Shown piece after piece: positions 6,922 to 13,527 of a DNA stretch of 13,798 bases. Numbering within the stretch: the stretch's first letter is position 1; each line of letters begins with the position of its first letter. Origin of the DNA: Thiobacillus sp. (GTDB lineage Bacteria; Pseudomonadota; Gammaproteobacteria; Burkholderiales; Thiobacillaceae); the NCBI GenBank assembly GCA_003510325.1, contig DONB01000184.1:6695-20492 (forward strand). Direction: 5' to 3'. A program made the position numbers and the translations under genes. Below the pieces are notes generated by a model. It saw only the letters and a program-made list of their open reading frames with translations. It did no database searches and was not told where the DNA came from.

Positions 6922-9900
6922 ATGACGTCGACCCTGAAACTGGATCTTGAGGGATTCGATTACGCGGATGTGTACCAGGCGGCGCAGCTTCCGCTTCTGG
7001 ACGCACGCTTCGACGCCTGGCTTGCCGGGCGCGACGACGCACTCGCTGCGAGCTACCGTGACTACCGCAGCGGCGGGGCGCTGGCTGGTCCCGAGGAATC
7101 GAGCCTGCTGATTGCCGTGGCGCGCGAACTGGAGGATTTCCTGGTGGCGGCCTTCCGCGTCGGCCCTTCGCGCGACAGCCTGCGCGCCGAACAGGAACGC
7201 GACAAGGTCGTGTACGCCTTCAAGCGCGAATTCGTCAAGCGCCGCATCCGCAAAAAGCGCAGCGAGCCGACGCGGGAGTTTGCCGAACTCGACGCCCTGA
7301 TTCCGGCGCCGCCGCAGGCTGACCGCGAGTGGCGCGTCGCCCGTTTCTGGGCCGACGCTGCGCAAGCCGGCAACGATGCACAGCTGGCACTGCTGGAGGA
7401 GTGGCTGCACGCCGCCTGCCACAGCGGCGCCGGCCGGGCGGCCACGTCGGGCTGGGTCAGCCTCGCGCTGCCGCAGACCACCGATTACTTCAAACTGGTG
7501 CCGATCGTTCCGGTCCCGGCTGATGATAAAGCCCGCGTGCAGGGGGCCGCCGCTGCACGCCGGCGCGACGGCTTCGACCTGACCGACACCCGCCCGGACC
7601 TGCGTCATGCCATGGACCAGGTGGATTACTGCGTCTATTGCCACGACCATTCGGGTGATTTCTGTTCGCGTGGGTTTGCTGCGAAGGAAGGCGAAGGCTT
7701 CCGCAGCAATCCGCTGGAGGTTCCGCTGAGCGGCTGTCCGCTGGAGGAACGCATTTCGGAAGCGCACGTGCTGAAGCGCGACGGCTATACGCTGGGCGCG
7801 CTGGCGATGATCATGCTGGACAACCCGCTCTTGCCCGCCACCGGGCATCGCATCTGCAACGACTGCATGAAAAGCTGCATTTACCAGAAGCAGGATGCGG
7901 TGAACATTCCAGAGATCGAGACGCGCATTCTCACCGACGTGCTGGAATGGCGCTGGGGCTTCGAGCTCTATTTCACGCTGACGCAATGGAATCCGCTCAA
8001 CCGCGCGCGGCCGTATCGCCTGCCGTACAACGGCCGCAATACCCTGTGCGTCGGCGCGGGGCCGGCCGGATTCAATCTCGCGCACCACCTGTTGCAGGAA
8101 GGCTTCGGCGTGGTCATCGTCGACGGCCTCAAGATCGAGCCGCTGCCCCCCGAACTGTTCGACGCCAATGGACGGCCGACGCGTCCGGTGGAACGTGTCG
8201 AGGATCTCTACCAGCCGCTCGACACGCGCACCAATTCTGGCTTCGGCGGCGTTGCGGAATACGGCATCACGGTGCGCTGGGACAAGAACTTCCTGACGCT
8301 GATCCGGCTGGTGCTCGAGCGCCAGCCCGCCTTCCGCGTCTACGGCGGCATCCGCCTCGGCGGCACGATCATGCTGGACGACGTGCCGGCGCTCGGCTTC
8401 GACCACGTGACGCTGGCGACCGGCGCGGGCCGCCCCACCGTACTGCCGGTGCGCAACAACATGGCGCGCGGCATGCGCCAGGCGAGCGATTTCCTGATGG
8501 CGCTGCAACTCACCGGCGCGGCCAAGCGCGACAGTCTGGCCAACCTCCAGGTGCGTCTGCCGGCGGTGGTGATCGGTGGCGGCCTAACCTCGATCGACAC
8601 CGCCACCGAAGTGCAGGCCTATTACATCCGCCAGGTGGAGAAGGTGCTGGCGCGCTGGGAGGCGGTCGGCGAAACCGGTGCCGGGCTGTTCGACGCGTAC
8701 GAGCAGGGTGTGCTGGAAGCGTTTCTTGATCACGGCCGGGCGGTGCGCGCCGAGCGCGAACGCGCGCGTGCAGGCGGCGAACTACCCGACTTCACGCCGC
8801 TGATCCGCGCCTGGGGCGGCGTCACCGTCGTCTACCGCCGCGCCATGGCCGACTCGCCGGCCTACCTGCGCAACCACGAAGAGATCATCAAGGCGCTCGA
8901 GGAGGGCATCTATTACGCCGAACGCCTGGAGCCGACCGAGGCGGTGCTCGACGAACACGGCCATGTGCAGCAGCTGCGCTGCGTGCATACCGACAGCGGC
9001 GAGGCGGTCACGCTGCCGGCACGCGCGGTGCTGGTGGCCGCCGGCAGCATTCCCAACACCGTGTACGAGCGCGAACATCCGGGCACGCTCGAGATGGACG
9101 GCAAGTATTTCGCTGCCTACCGCATCGACGCCGCCGGGGAGATGGTGCGGGTGCCCACGACGGGGCATTGCAAGGGTGAGCAGCCGGGCTTCTTCACGTC
9201 GTATCGAGCGGGCGAGCTCAGGGTGTCCTTGGTCGGCGACAACCATCCCTGGTACCACGGTAGCGTGGTGAAGGCGATGGCGTCGAGCAAGCATGCGGCG
9301 CGCGACATCACCGCGCTGCTGCGACGGCGCGATTCGCAAGCGGTGTCCGCAACCGATCAACATATATTCGATGCCTTCGCCGCGTCGCTGGACGCCGCCC
9401 TGTGTCCCGAGGTGGTGGCAGTCGAGCGTCTGGCGCCGCATCTCACCAGCCTGACCGTGCGCGCGCCGCAGGCGACGAAGCACTGGCTGCCTGGGCAGGT
9501 GTACCGGCTGCAGAATTTCGAGCAGCACGCGGAACACGTGGCGGGGCAGATGCTGGCAATGGAGGGCATGGCGATCGATGGCGTGCATGTCGACAAGGCG
9601 CGCGGCGAGGTACAGCTGCTGATCAACAGCGTCGGCGTGTCGAGCCGGATCGCCGCGTCGCTCAAGCCCGGCACGCGCGTGATCCTGATGGGCCCGACCG
9701 GGACCGGCTTGCCGGTGCCGGAGAACGCGACCGTGACGGTGGCGGGTGGACACTCCGCCGTGACCAGCACCGTCGACGGCGCGGCGATGTGGCGCGCCGC
9801 CGGCAACCGCATCGTATTCATCGGCCACTTCCGCAACACCGAGCGGGCGCGGGCCGTGCAGCGCGTCATCGAGATCTTGACGGACCAGGCGATCTGGGTG

Positions 9901-10449
9901 CTGGACGAAGGACCGGCCCTGACTCTGCGGCGGCAGCAGGATGCCTGCTTCGTACACGGACTCGACGAGTTCCTGCAGTCCTGCGCCGAGATGGACGCGC
10001 CCTTTGCCGACTGGGTGCGTCAGACCGACCAGTTCATTCTGTCGGACCATCCGGAATCGATGGAAACCTTTCGCAGGCGCCTGCGTGCCGAGCTGAAACC
10101 TTCCTTGAAACCCGGCTTCAATGCGATCGCGGCGGTGAACAGTCCGATGCAATGCATGATGAAGGAGGTGTGTGCCCAGTGCCTGTGCCGGCATATAGAC
10201 AGCACGACGGGCGAGCCCTCCAAATTCGTCTTTTCCTGCTTCAACCAGCATCAACCGCTGTTCGAGCTCGACTTCGCAAATCTTCAGGCGCGCCAGGGGC
10301 AAAACAGCGTGCAGGAGAAAATATCCAATGCCTGGCTGGGGTATCTCATGGAGGGAAAGCGGAAAGACATTCTGGCGGATGCGGATCAGGCGTGCGAAGG
10401 ATGCTGTGAAGCGGCCGGTGTGCCTGCTGGGGAGGAGGAGGGGGCGTAA
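6922..10449 (+). CDS. Single-chain GltD/PyrK-type (Nfn-like) flavo-iron-sulfur oxidoreductase
   Basis: This 1175-residue cytoplasmic protein has no transmembrane segment. Residues 1-230 match no domain I recognise. Next come seven cysteines typical of a GltD-like iron-sulfur region (237, 240, 248, 272, 312, 315, 319). An FAD site follows at VGAGPAG (377-383), then a second dinucleotide site at VVIGGGLTSIDTATE (549-563), probably for NAD(P)H. VTVVYRRAMADSP (634-646) is GltD-like. Residues about 824-1055 look like a PyrK-type ferredoxin-reductase domain. A [2Fe-2S] motif follows with C1078, C1084, C1087 and C1106. NfnB is GltD-like and NfnA is PyrK-like, so this resembles a fused electron-bifurcating NADH-dependent ferredoxin:NADP oxidoreductase. 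The C-terminal tail adds C1158, C1161 and C1162. The ATG at 6922 is chosen over 6859 because GGAAAGGA lies 6 bases upstream. Bifurcation itself is inferred. Confidence 0.82.
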   Translation: MTSTLKLDLEGFDYADVYQAAQLPLLDARFDAWLAGRDDALAASYRDYRSGGALAGPEESSLLIAVARELEDFLVAAFRVGPSRDSLRAEQERDKVVYAFKREFVKRRIRKKRSEPTREFAELDALIPAPPQADREWRVARFWADAAQAGNDAQLALLEEWLHAACHSGAGRAATSGWVSLALPQTTDYFKLVPIVPVPADDKARVQGAAAARRRDGFDLTDTRPDLRHAMDQVDYCVYCHDHSGDFCSRGFAAKEGEGFRSNPLEVPLSGCPLEERISEAHVLKRDGYTLGALAMIMLDNPLLPATGHRICNDCMKSCIYQKQDAVNIPEIETRILTDVLEWRWGFELYFTLTQWNPLNRARPYRLPYNGRNTLCVGAGPAGFNLAHHLLQEGFGVVIVDGLKIEPLPPELFDANGRPTRPVERVEDLYQPLDTRTNSGFGGVAEYGITVRWDKNFLTLIRLVLERQPAFRVYGGIRLGGTIMLDDVPALGFDHVTLATGAGRPTVLPVRNNMARGMRQASDFLMALQLTGAAKRDSLANLQVRLPAVVIGGGLTSIDTATEVQAYYIRQVEKVLARWEAVGETGAGLFDAYEQGVLEAFLDHGRAVRAERERARAGGELPDFTPLIRAWGGVTVVYRRAMADSPAYLRNHEEIIKALEEGIYYAERLEPTEAVLDEHGHVQQLRCVHTDSGEAVTLPARAVLVAAGSIPNTVYEREHPGTLEMDGKYFAAYRIDAAGEMVRVPTTGHCKGEQPGFFTSYRAGELRVSLVGDNHPWYHGSVVKAMASSKHAARDITALLRRRDSQAVSATDQHIFDAFAASLDAALCPEVVAVERLAPHLTSLTVRAPQATKHWLPGQVYRLQNFEQHAEHVAGQMLAMEGMAIDGVHVDKARGEVQLLINSVGVSSRIAASLKPGTRVILMGPTGTGLPVPENATVTVAGGHSAVTSTVDGAAMWRAAGNRIVFIGHFRNTERARAVQRVIEILTDQAIWVLDEGPALTLRRQQDACFVHGLDEFLQSCAEMDAPFADWVRQTDQFILSDHPESMETFRRRLRAELKPSLKPGFNAIAAVNSPMQCMMKEVCAQCLCRHIDSTTGEPSKFVFSCFNQHQPLFELDFANLQARQGQNSVQEKISNAWLGYLMEGKRKDILADADQACEGCCEAAGVPAGEEEGA

Positions 10450-10456
10450 ATATCCA

Positions 10457-10480
10457 ATCATCCGGGCCGCCATGGATGAT
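10457..10480. terminator. Weak hairpin between convergent genes
   Basis: ATCATCC (10457-10463) and GGATGAT (10474-10480) are 7-bp inverted repeats around a 10-base loop. They lie in the short gap between the large oxidoreductase and the convergent minus-strand gene. An alternative stem pairs GGCCG (10465-10469) with CGGCC (10481-10485). Neither has a good T-run on either strand, so a shared terminator is plausible but weakly supported. Confidence 0.35.
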
Positions 10481-10484
10481 CGGC

Positions 10485-10889
10485 CTATTGATTCATGTCG
10501 CGGCCCGGCAGCGGGCACGCTGCCGCATCTCTGCGCCACAGCCGGCGCACATTGAGAAATCCCCGATAACCCCACTCCAGTCCGTGTACGACCCCCGGCA
10601 GCGCTGCTGCGCGGCCGGCCAGTCGAAATGCGGGCAGCGCCTGCCATAGCGCGGCGAATGCCTGCGCGCCGGACACCAGGCGGCCGTCCGGCCGGCGTGC
10701 GTGCAGGCGCGCGTAGGCGGCTTCCCGGCTCAGGTCCGTTCCCAGTTCACGATCATCGCACTGCGCCAGATTGATCCAGCGTATGCGCCCGGCGCCGCGC
10801 CGGCGCTGGTAGAAGCCGATCTCGCGCGTGCAGACCGGGCAGCCGCCGTCGTAATACACGGTGAGCAGGGGTTCTAATGTTGAGTTCAT
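10485..10889 (-). CDS. DCC-family (DUF393) thiol-disulfide oxidoreductase-like protein
   Basis: This 134-residue protein opens with VYYDGGCPVCTREIGFYQRR, the hallmark YDGxCPxC motif of the DCC family, with the CXXC at residues 17-20. A conserved-looking aromatic and basic stretch (WGYRGFLNVRRLWRR) and a last cysteine (C125) follow. The family is predicted to adopt a thioredoxin-like fold, and its reactions are largely uncharacterised. There is no signal peptide. The start at 10889 places the motif at the usual distance from the N-terminus, but no Shine-Dalgarno precedes it, so translation may be leaderless or weak. The reading frame stays open upstream toward 11087, but that part runs through the MarR control region and is not protein-like. 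The gene points toward the large oxidoreductase and away from the MarR gene. Confidence 0.82.
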   Translation of the reverse strand: MNSTLEPLLTVYYDGGCPVCTREIGFYQRRRGAGRIRWINLAQCDDRELGTDLSREAAYARLHARRPDGRLVSGAQAFAALWQALPAFRLAGRAAALPGVVHGLEWGYRGFLNVRRLWRRDAAACPLPGRDMNQ

Positions 10890-10959
10890 GGTGCAGGGAG
10901 AAGGAAAAGGATATCGGTTCGAGCGCATTGGCCCGGATCGGGTTCCGGAGAAAATTTTC

Positions 10960-10988
10960 TTGACATTTGTTCTAACGCGAACTAAATT
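10960..10988 (+). promoter_or_regulatory. σ70-type promoter for the marR operon
   Basis: A perfect -35 hexamer TTGACA (10960-10965) is followed after 17 bases by TAAATT (10983-10988), four of six matches to TATAAT. It points toward the MarR-family gene, whose ATG is 30 bases downstream of the -10, so the leader is very short. The -10 lies in the spacer of the large inverted repeat at 10969-11003, so a protein bound there would block RNA polymerase. Confidence 0.72.
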
Positions 10989-11003
10989 TGTTCGCGTTAG
11001 AAC
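10969..11003. promoter_or_regulatory. 14-bp inverted repeat, probable MarR operator
   Basis: GTTCTAACGCGAAC (here 10969-10982) is repeated in perfect inverted form as GTTCGCGTTAGAAC (10990-11003), with the 7-base spacer TAAATTT. Each arm is itself a small GTTC-N6-GAAC dyad, so two regulator dimers could bind side by side. The repeat spans the -10 of the marR promoter, the classic layout for MarR autorepression. It also lies upstream of the divergent DUF393 gene and could control both. Binding by the adjacent regulator is inferred from position. Confidence 0.75.
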
Positions 11004-11017
11004 CAAATGAGCATGCG

Positions 11018-11458
11018 ATGAGCCAGCCAGCCGATTTCCTGCCGACCGTACAAGCCCTGGTGAAGTGCTACCAGGCGTTCGAAGCATATTCCGCCACGAG
11101 CATCCGCGCGCTGGGACTGACGCCGTCGCAGTTCGACATCATCGCGACGCTCGGCAACACCCCCGGCATGACAGCCACCGAACTCGGCGAAAAAACCCTC
11201 ATCACCAAGGGCACGCTCACCGGCGTGGTCGATCGCCTGGTCGAACGTGGCTGGGTCGAGCGCGTCGCGCACGGCAGCGACCGTCGCTGCCAGATCGTTC
11301 GCCTGACGAAGTCCGGTGAGGCGCTGTTTGCCAAGGCCTTTCCCGCCCAGATGGCGCACTTGGCTGCGTGTTTTGCCGATGCGAGCGCGGCCGAGCACAC
11401 GCGCTGGCAAACCGCCTTGCGTGCGCTGGAACGGACTTTCAGAAAGGAACAGCCATGA
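11018..11458 (+). CDS. MarR-family transcriptional regulator
   Basis: This 146-residue protein has the MarR winged-helix layout. There is an N-terminal dimerisation helix, then LTPSQFDIIATLG (34-46), the helix-turn-helix TATELGEKTLITKGTLTGVVDRL, and the wing RVAHGSDRRCQIVRLTKSG with its D-x-R motif. MarR proteins are dimeric repressors released by small phenolic ligands or by cysteine oxidation. Cysteines at 17, in the wing, and in the last third (AACF) allow redox sensing, but Cys17 is not at the same distance from the HTH as the sensing cysteine of OhrR. The ATG at 11018 is used because upstream codons lie inside the operator. It overlaps the cytochrome b561 start by ATGA, so regulator and target form one operon. 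Confidence 0.9.
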   Translation: MSQPADFLPTVQALVKCYQAFEAYSATSIRALGLTPSQFDIIATLGNTPGMTATELGEKTLITKGTLTGVVDRLVERGWVERVAHGSDRRCQIVRLTKSGEALFAKAFPAQMAHLAACFADASAAEHTRWQTALRALERTFRKEQP

Positions 11459-12003
11459 GCCGCGCGATGCGTTATTCGACTCTCGCCATCGCGCTGCACT
11501 GGCTGATCGCGCTCTTGATTTTCGTGGCGTTTCCGCTCGGCGTGTACATGCACGAACTGCCGTTGTCGCCCGACAAGCTGAAGCTCTACAGCTATCACAA
11601 GTGGATCGGCATCATGGTGCTGCTGCTCGCTGCCATCCGGGTGAGCTGGCGGATGACGCATACGCCGCCGCCGTTGCCGGCCGGAATCGCCGCCTGGCAA
11701 CGCCACGCCAGCTCCGCCGTGCATGGCCTGCTGTACCTGCTGATGATCGCGATTCCCGTGTCGGGCTGGCTGATGAGTTCGGCCAAGGGCTTCCAGACCG
11801 TGTGGTTCGGCGTGCTGCCCTTGCCCGATCTGGTCGACAAGAACCGCGAACTGGGCGATCTGCTTGCCGGCGTGCACAAGGCGCTGAACTTCACCCTGCT
11901 GGGCCTGGTCATCCTGCACGTGGGCGCAGCCCTTCAACATCACTTCATCGGACGCCAGCCGTTTCTGCAGCGCATGGGCTGGGGAAAAAAGGAGCGCACA
12001 TGA
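11455..12003 (+). CDS. Cytochrome b561 family protein (CybB-like)
   Basis: This 182-residue inner-membrane di-heme cytochrome has four hydrophobic segments, near 9-31, 49-65, 89-108 and 142-161. His15, His48, His141 and His155 sit at the positions expected for axial heme ligands of the bacterial CybB family; His90 is an alternative. E. coli CybB acts as a superoxide:ubiquinone oxidoreductase, and many homologues are encoded next to yceI. The ATG at 11455 overlaps the marR stop and has AGAAAGGAA upstream; the end overlaps the first yceI start by ATGA. Tight coupling to MarR and YceI suggests a stress-induced quinone-linked redox function. The exact electron donor is not visible. Confidence 0.9.
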   Translation: MSRAMRYSTLAIALHWLIALLIFVAFPLGVYMHELPLSPDKLKLYSYHKWIGIMVLLLAAIRVSWRMTHTPPPLPAGIAAWQRHASSAVHGLLYLLMIAIPVSGWLMSSAKGFQTVWFGVLPLPDLVDKNRELGDLLAGVHKALNFTLLGLVILHVGAALQHHFIGRQPFLQRMGWGKKERT

Positions 12004-12560
12004 CACGCCATCTGGCCCTGATTGCTTTACTTGCGGCGCTGACCGCACCTGCGGCGCACGCGGTGGAATACCGCACAGTGCTGCCGAAGCAGAGCACAAT
12101 CCACTTCGAATTCCGTCAGATGGGCGTACCGGTGAAGGGCGGCTTCAAGCGCTTCACCACCCAGATGGTGTTCGACCCGGCCAAACCCGAGGCCGCGCAT
12201 GCGCAAATCGAGATCGACCTTGCCAGCATCGATGCCGGCTCAGCCGAAGCCGACGACGAATCGGCCGGCAAGCTGTGGTTCAACCGCAGCGCGTATCCGA
12301 AGGCGACCTTCGTTTCCAGCCAGATTCGCGCGCTGGGCAACAACCGCTACGAGATGCGCGGCACCCTTACGCTCAAGGGAAGAAGCCGAGACATGGTCGT
12401 GCCGGTGACCTACGCGCCCGGACACAGTGCGGCCATTTTCGACGGCAGCTTCATTCTCAAACGTCTGGATTTCGGCATCGGCGAAGGCCTATGGGCTGAC
12501 GTTGCCACCGTTGCCAACGAAGTCCGCGTGACATTCCGCATTGCCGCCAGCGGCAACTAA
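12000..12560 (+). CDS. YceI-family periplasmic protein 1
   Basis: This 186-residue protein has a signal peptide: hydrophobic core at about 5-18, with cleavage after AHA at 19-21. The YceI lipocalin-like beta-barrel fold follows. Family features are STIHFEFRQMGVPVKGGFKR, the central KLWFNRSAYPKATFVSSQI, GTLTLKGRSRDMVVPVTY and DFGIGEGLWAD. YceI proteins bind polyisoprenoid or quinone-like lipids in the periplasm. The ATG overlaps the cytochrome b561 stop (ATGA), and AAAAAAGGAG precedes it. It differs clearly from the two YceI proteins downstream, so it is an older paralogue rather than part of their duplication. Its coupling to CybB suggests it handles a quinone-type lipid; this is inference. 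Confidence 0.92.
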   Translation: MTRHLALIALLAALTAPAAHAVEYRTVLPKQSTIHFEFRQMGVPVKGGFKRFTTQMVFDPAKPEAAHAQIEIDLASIDAGSAEADDESAGKLWFNRSAYPKATFVSSQIRALGNNRYEMRGTLTLKGRSRDMVVPVTYAPGHSAAIFDGSFILKRLDFGIGEGLWADVATVANEVRVTFRIAASGN

Positions 12561-12591
12561 TCCGCTGTTCTTCCACTTCTAGGAGCCTTAA

Positions 12592-13173
12592 ATGAAACGT
12601 CTCGTCATCGTTACCGCACTCGCCGCTTTTGCCGCCACCGCCCAGGCGGCGCCCGAAACCTTCGTCATCGACAACAGCCACACCTACCCCCATTTCACCT
12701 ACAACCACCTGGGCTTCTCCAACCAGACCCACAAGTTCGACAAGACAAGCGGCAAGGTGATCCTTGACCGTGCCGCGAAAGCCGGGTCGGCCATCGTCAC
12801 CATCGACGCCACCTCGGTCAACACCGGCCATGCGCTGTTCAACGAACACCTGCAGGCCGCTGACTTCTTCGATACCGCCAAGTACCCGACGATCACGTTC
12901 AAGTCGGACATGATGGCGTTCAGGGGCGACCAGCCGGTGAGCCTGGTGGGCGACCTGACGATCAAGGGCGTGACGAAGCAGGTGACGCTCGACATCACCC
13001 ACTTCAAGTGCCAGCCCCATCCGATGCTGAAAGTGGAAGCCTGCGGTGCCAATGCGACCACCCAGGTCAAGCGCTCCGAGTTCAACATGGGCAAGAACGT
13101 GCCCTTTGTCAGCGACGAGGTCACGCTGACCCTGGCGATCGAAGCAGTCAGGGAACAGCCGGCCGCCCAATAA
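12592..13173 (+). CDS. YceI-family periplasmic protein 2
   Basis: This 193-residue protein has a signal peptide (cleavage near AQA at 17-19) and a complete YceI domain: DNSHTYPHFTYNHLGFSNQT, then SVNTGHALFNEHLQAADFF, KYPTITFKSD, LTIKGVTKQVTLDI and EFNMGKNVPFVSDEVTL. Cys140 and Cys151 could form a disulfide. It starts 31 bases after the first yceI with TAGGAG in front, and a strong terminator ends it, so it is the last gene of the marR operon. Its first 90 residues match the truncated third copy at about 61 positions by eye, which indicates a local duplication. Confidence 0.93.
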   Translation: MKRLVIVTALAAFAATAQAAPETFVIDNSHTYPHFTYNHLGFSNQTHKFDKTSGKVILDRAAKAGSAIVTIDATSVNTGHALFNEHLQAADFFDTAKYPTITFKSDMMAFRGDQPVSLVGDLTIKGVTKQVTLDITHFKCQPHPMLKVEACGANATTQVKRSEFNMGKNVPFVSDEVTLTLAIEAVREQPAAQ

Positions 13174-13191
13174 GCCGTCGCCGCAAGCGGG

Positions 13192-13232
13192 GCCGGACGT
13201 GCGCGCGTGATCGCTGCACGTCCGGCTTTTTT
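13192..13232 (+). terminator. Strong rho-independent terminator
   Basis: GCCGGACGTGC (13192-13202) pairs perfectly with GCACGTCCGGC (13216-13226) around a 13-base loop. Six Ts follow (13227-13232). The 11-bp GC-rich stem with an immediate T-run, 18 bases after the yceI-2 stop, is a textbook intrinsic terminator. It closes the marR-cybB-yceI-yceI unit and means the third yceI needs its own promoter. Confidence 0.93.
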
Positions 13233-13527
13233 GCGTTTTGCGTACCTGGCATGGCGCGGGCGAGACTTGCCGGAAGGTCGCCCGTTCGACGCAGCGTGTT
13301 GGATTTACATCGATTTGCGCTTGTTTTCGGGAAAAGCCAGGACACGCGAAAAAATACAAGTCATTGTTTTTATTGATTATTGTGTGTTTGTGTTTGAGGT
13401 GGGCAGCGTGGCATGGCAGTTGCAGGAAATCTGCACTGCTCCTTGAAGTGGCGATATCCCAGGAGTGGCATGGCGGCATAAGCGCCAGCGAGAAGTATCC
13501 CGGTGTTCATTCGCACAAGGAGCTCAG
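13233..13527. other. Non-coding control region upstream of the third yceI
   Basis: No convincing gene is present in these 295 bases. The stretch has an AT-rich pocket at about 13349-13395 that stands out from the GC-rich surroundings and could be a bend or IHF-type site, although no full IHF consensus was found. The inverted repeat CGGGCGA (13257-13263) with TCGCCCG (13278-13284) lies about 165 bases upstream of the start predicted from the σ54 promoter at 13409. It is therefore a candidate enhancer. TGGCATGGC occurs three times (13247, 13409, 13466). Confidence 0.5.
13409..13424 (+). promoter_or_regulatory. σ54-type promoter for the third yceI
   Basis: TGGCATGGCAGTTGCA matches the σ54 consensus TGGCAC-N5-TTGCW at all but one defined position, with the invariant GG and GC at the right spacing. 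The predicted start is near 13435, about 90 bases before the yceI ATG. A small dyad, TGCAG-N5-CTGCA (13421-13435), overlaps the -12 element and start site. Chance matches to σ54 sites are commoner in GC-rich DNA, so this is less secure than the one at 3479. Confidence 0.55.

Noticed and set aside
6874..8508. 544-codon minus-strand open frame opposite the 5' part of the large oxidoreductase
   Set aside because: Shadow frame without motifs; the plus-strand protein carries cofactor motifs throughout.
8782..10647. 621-codon minus-strand open frame opposite the large oxidoreductase
   Set aside because: No recognisable domain, Arg/His-rich shadow composition, and it runs through the strongly supported plus-strand gene and into the DUF393 gene.
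11316..11999. Long plus-strand frame joined to the first yceI
   Set aside because: It reads through cytochrome b561 and marR out of frame; the signal peptide and Shine-Dalgarno place the yceI start at 12000.
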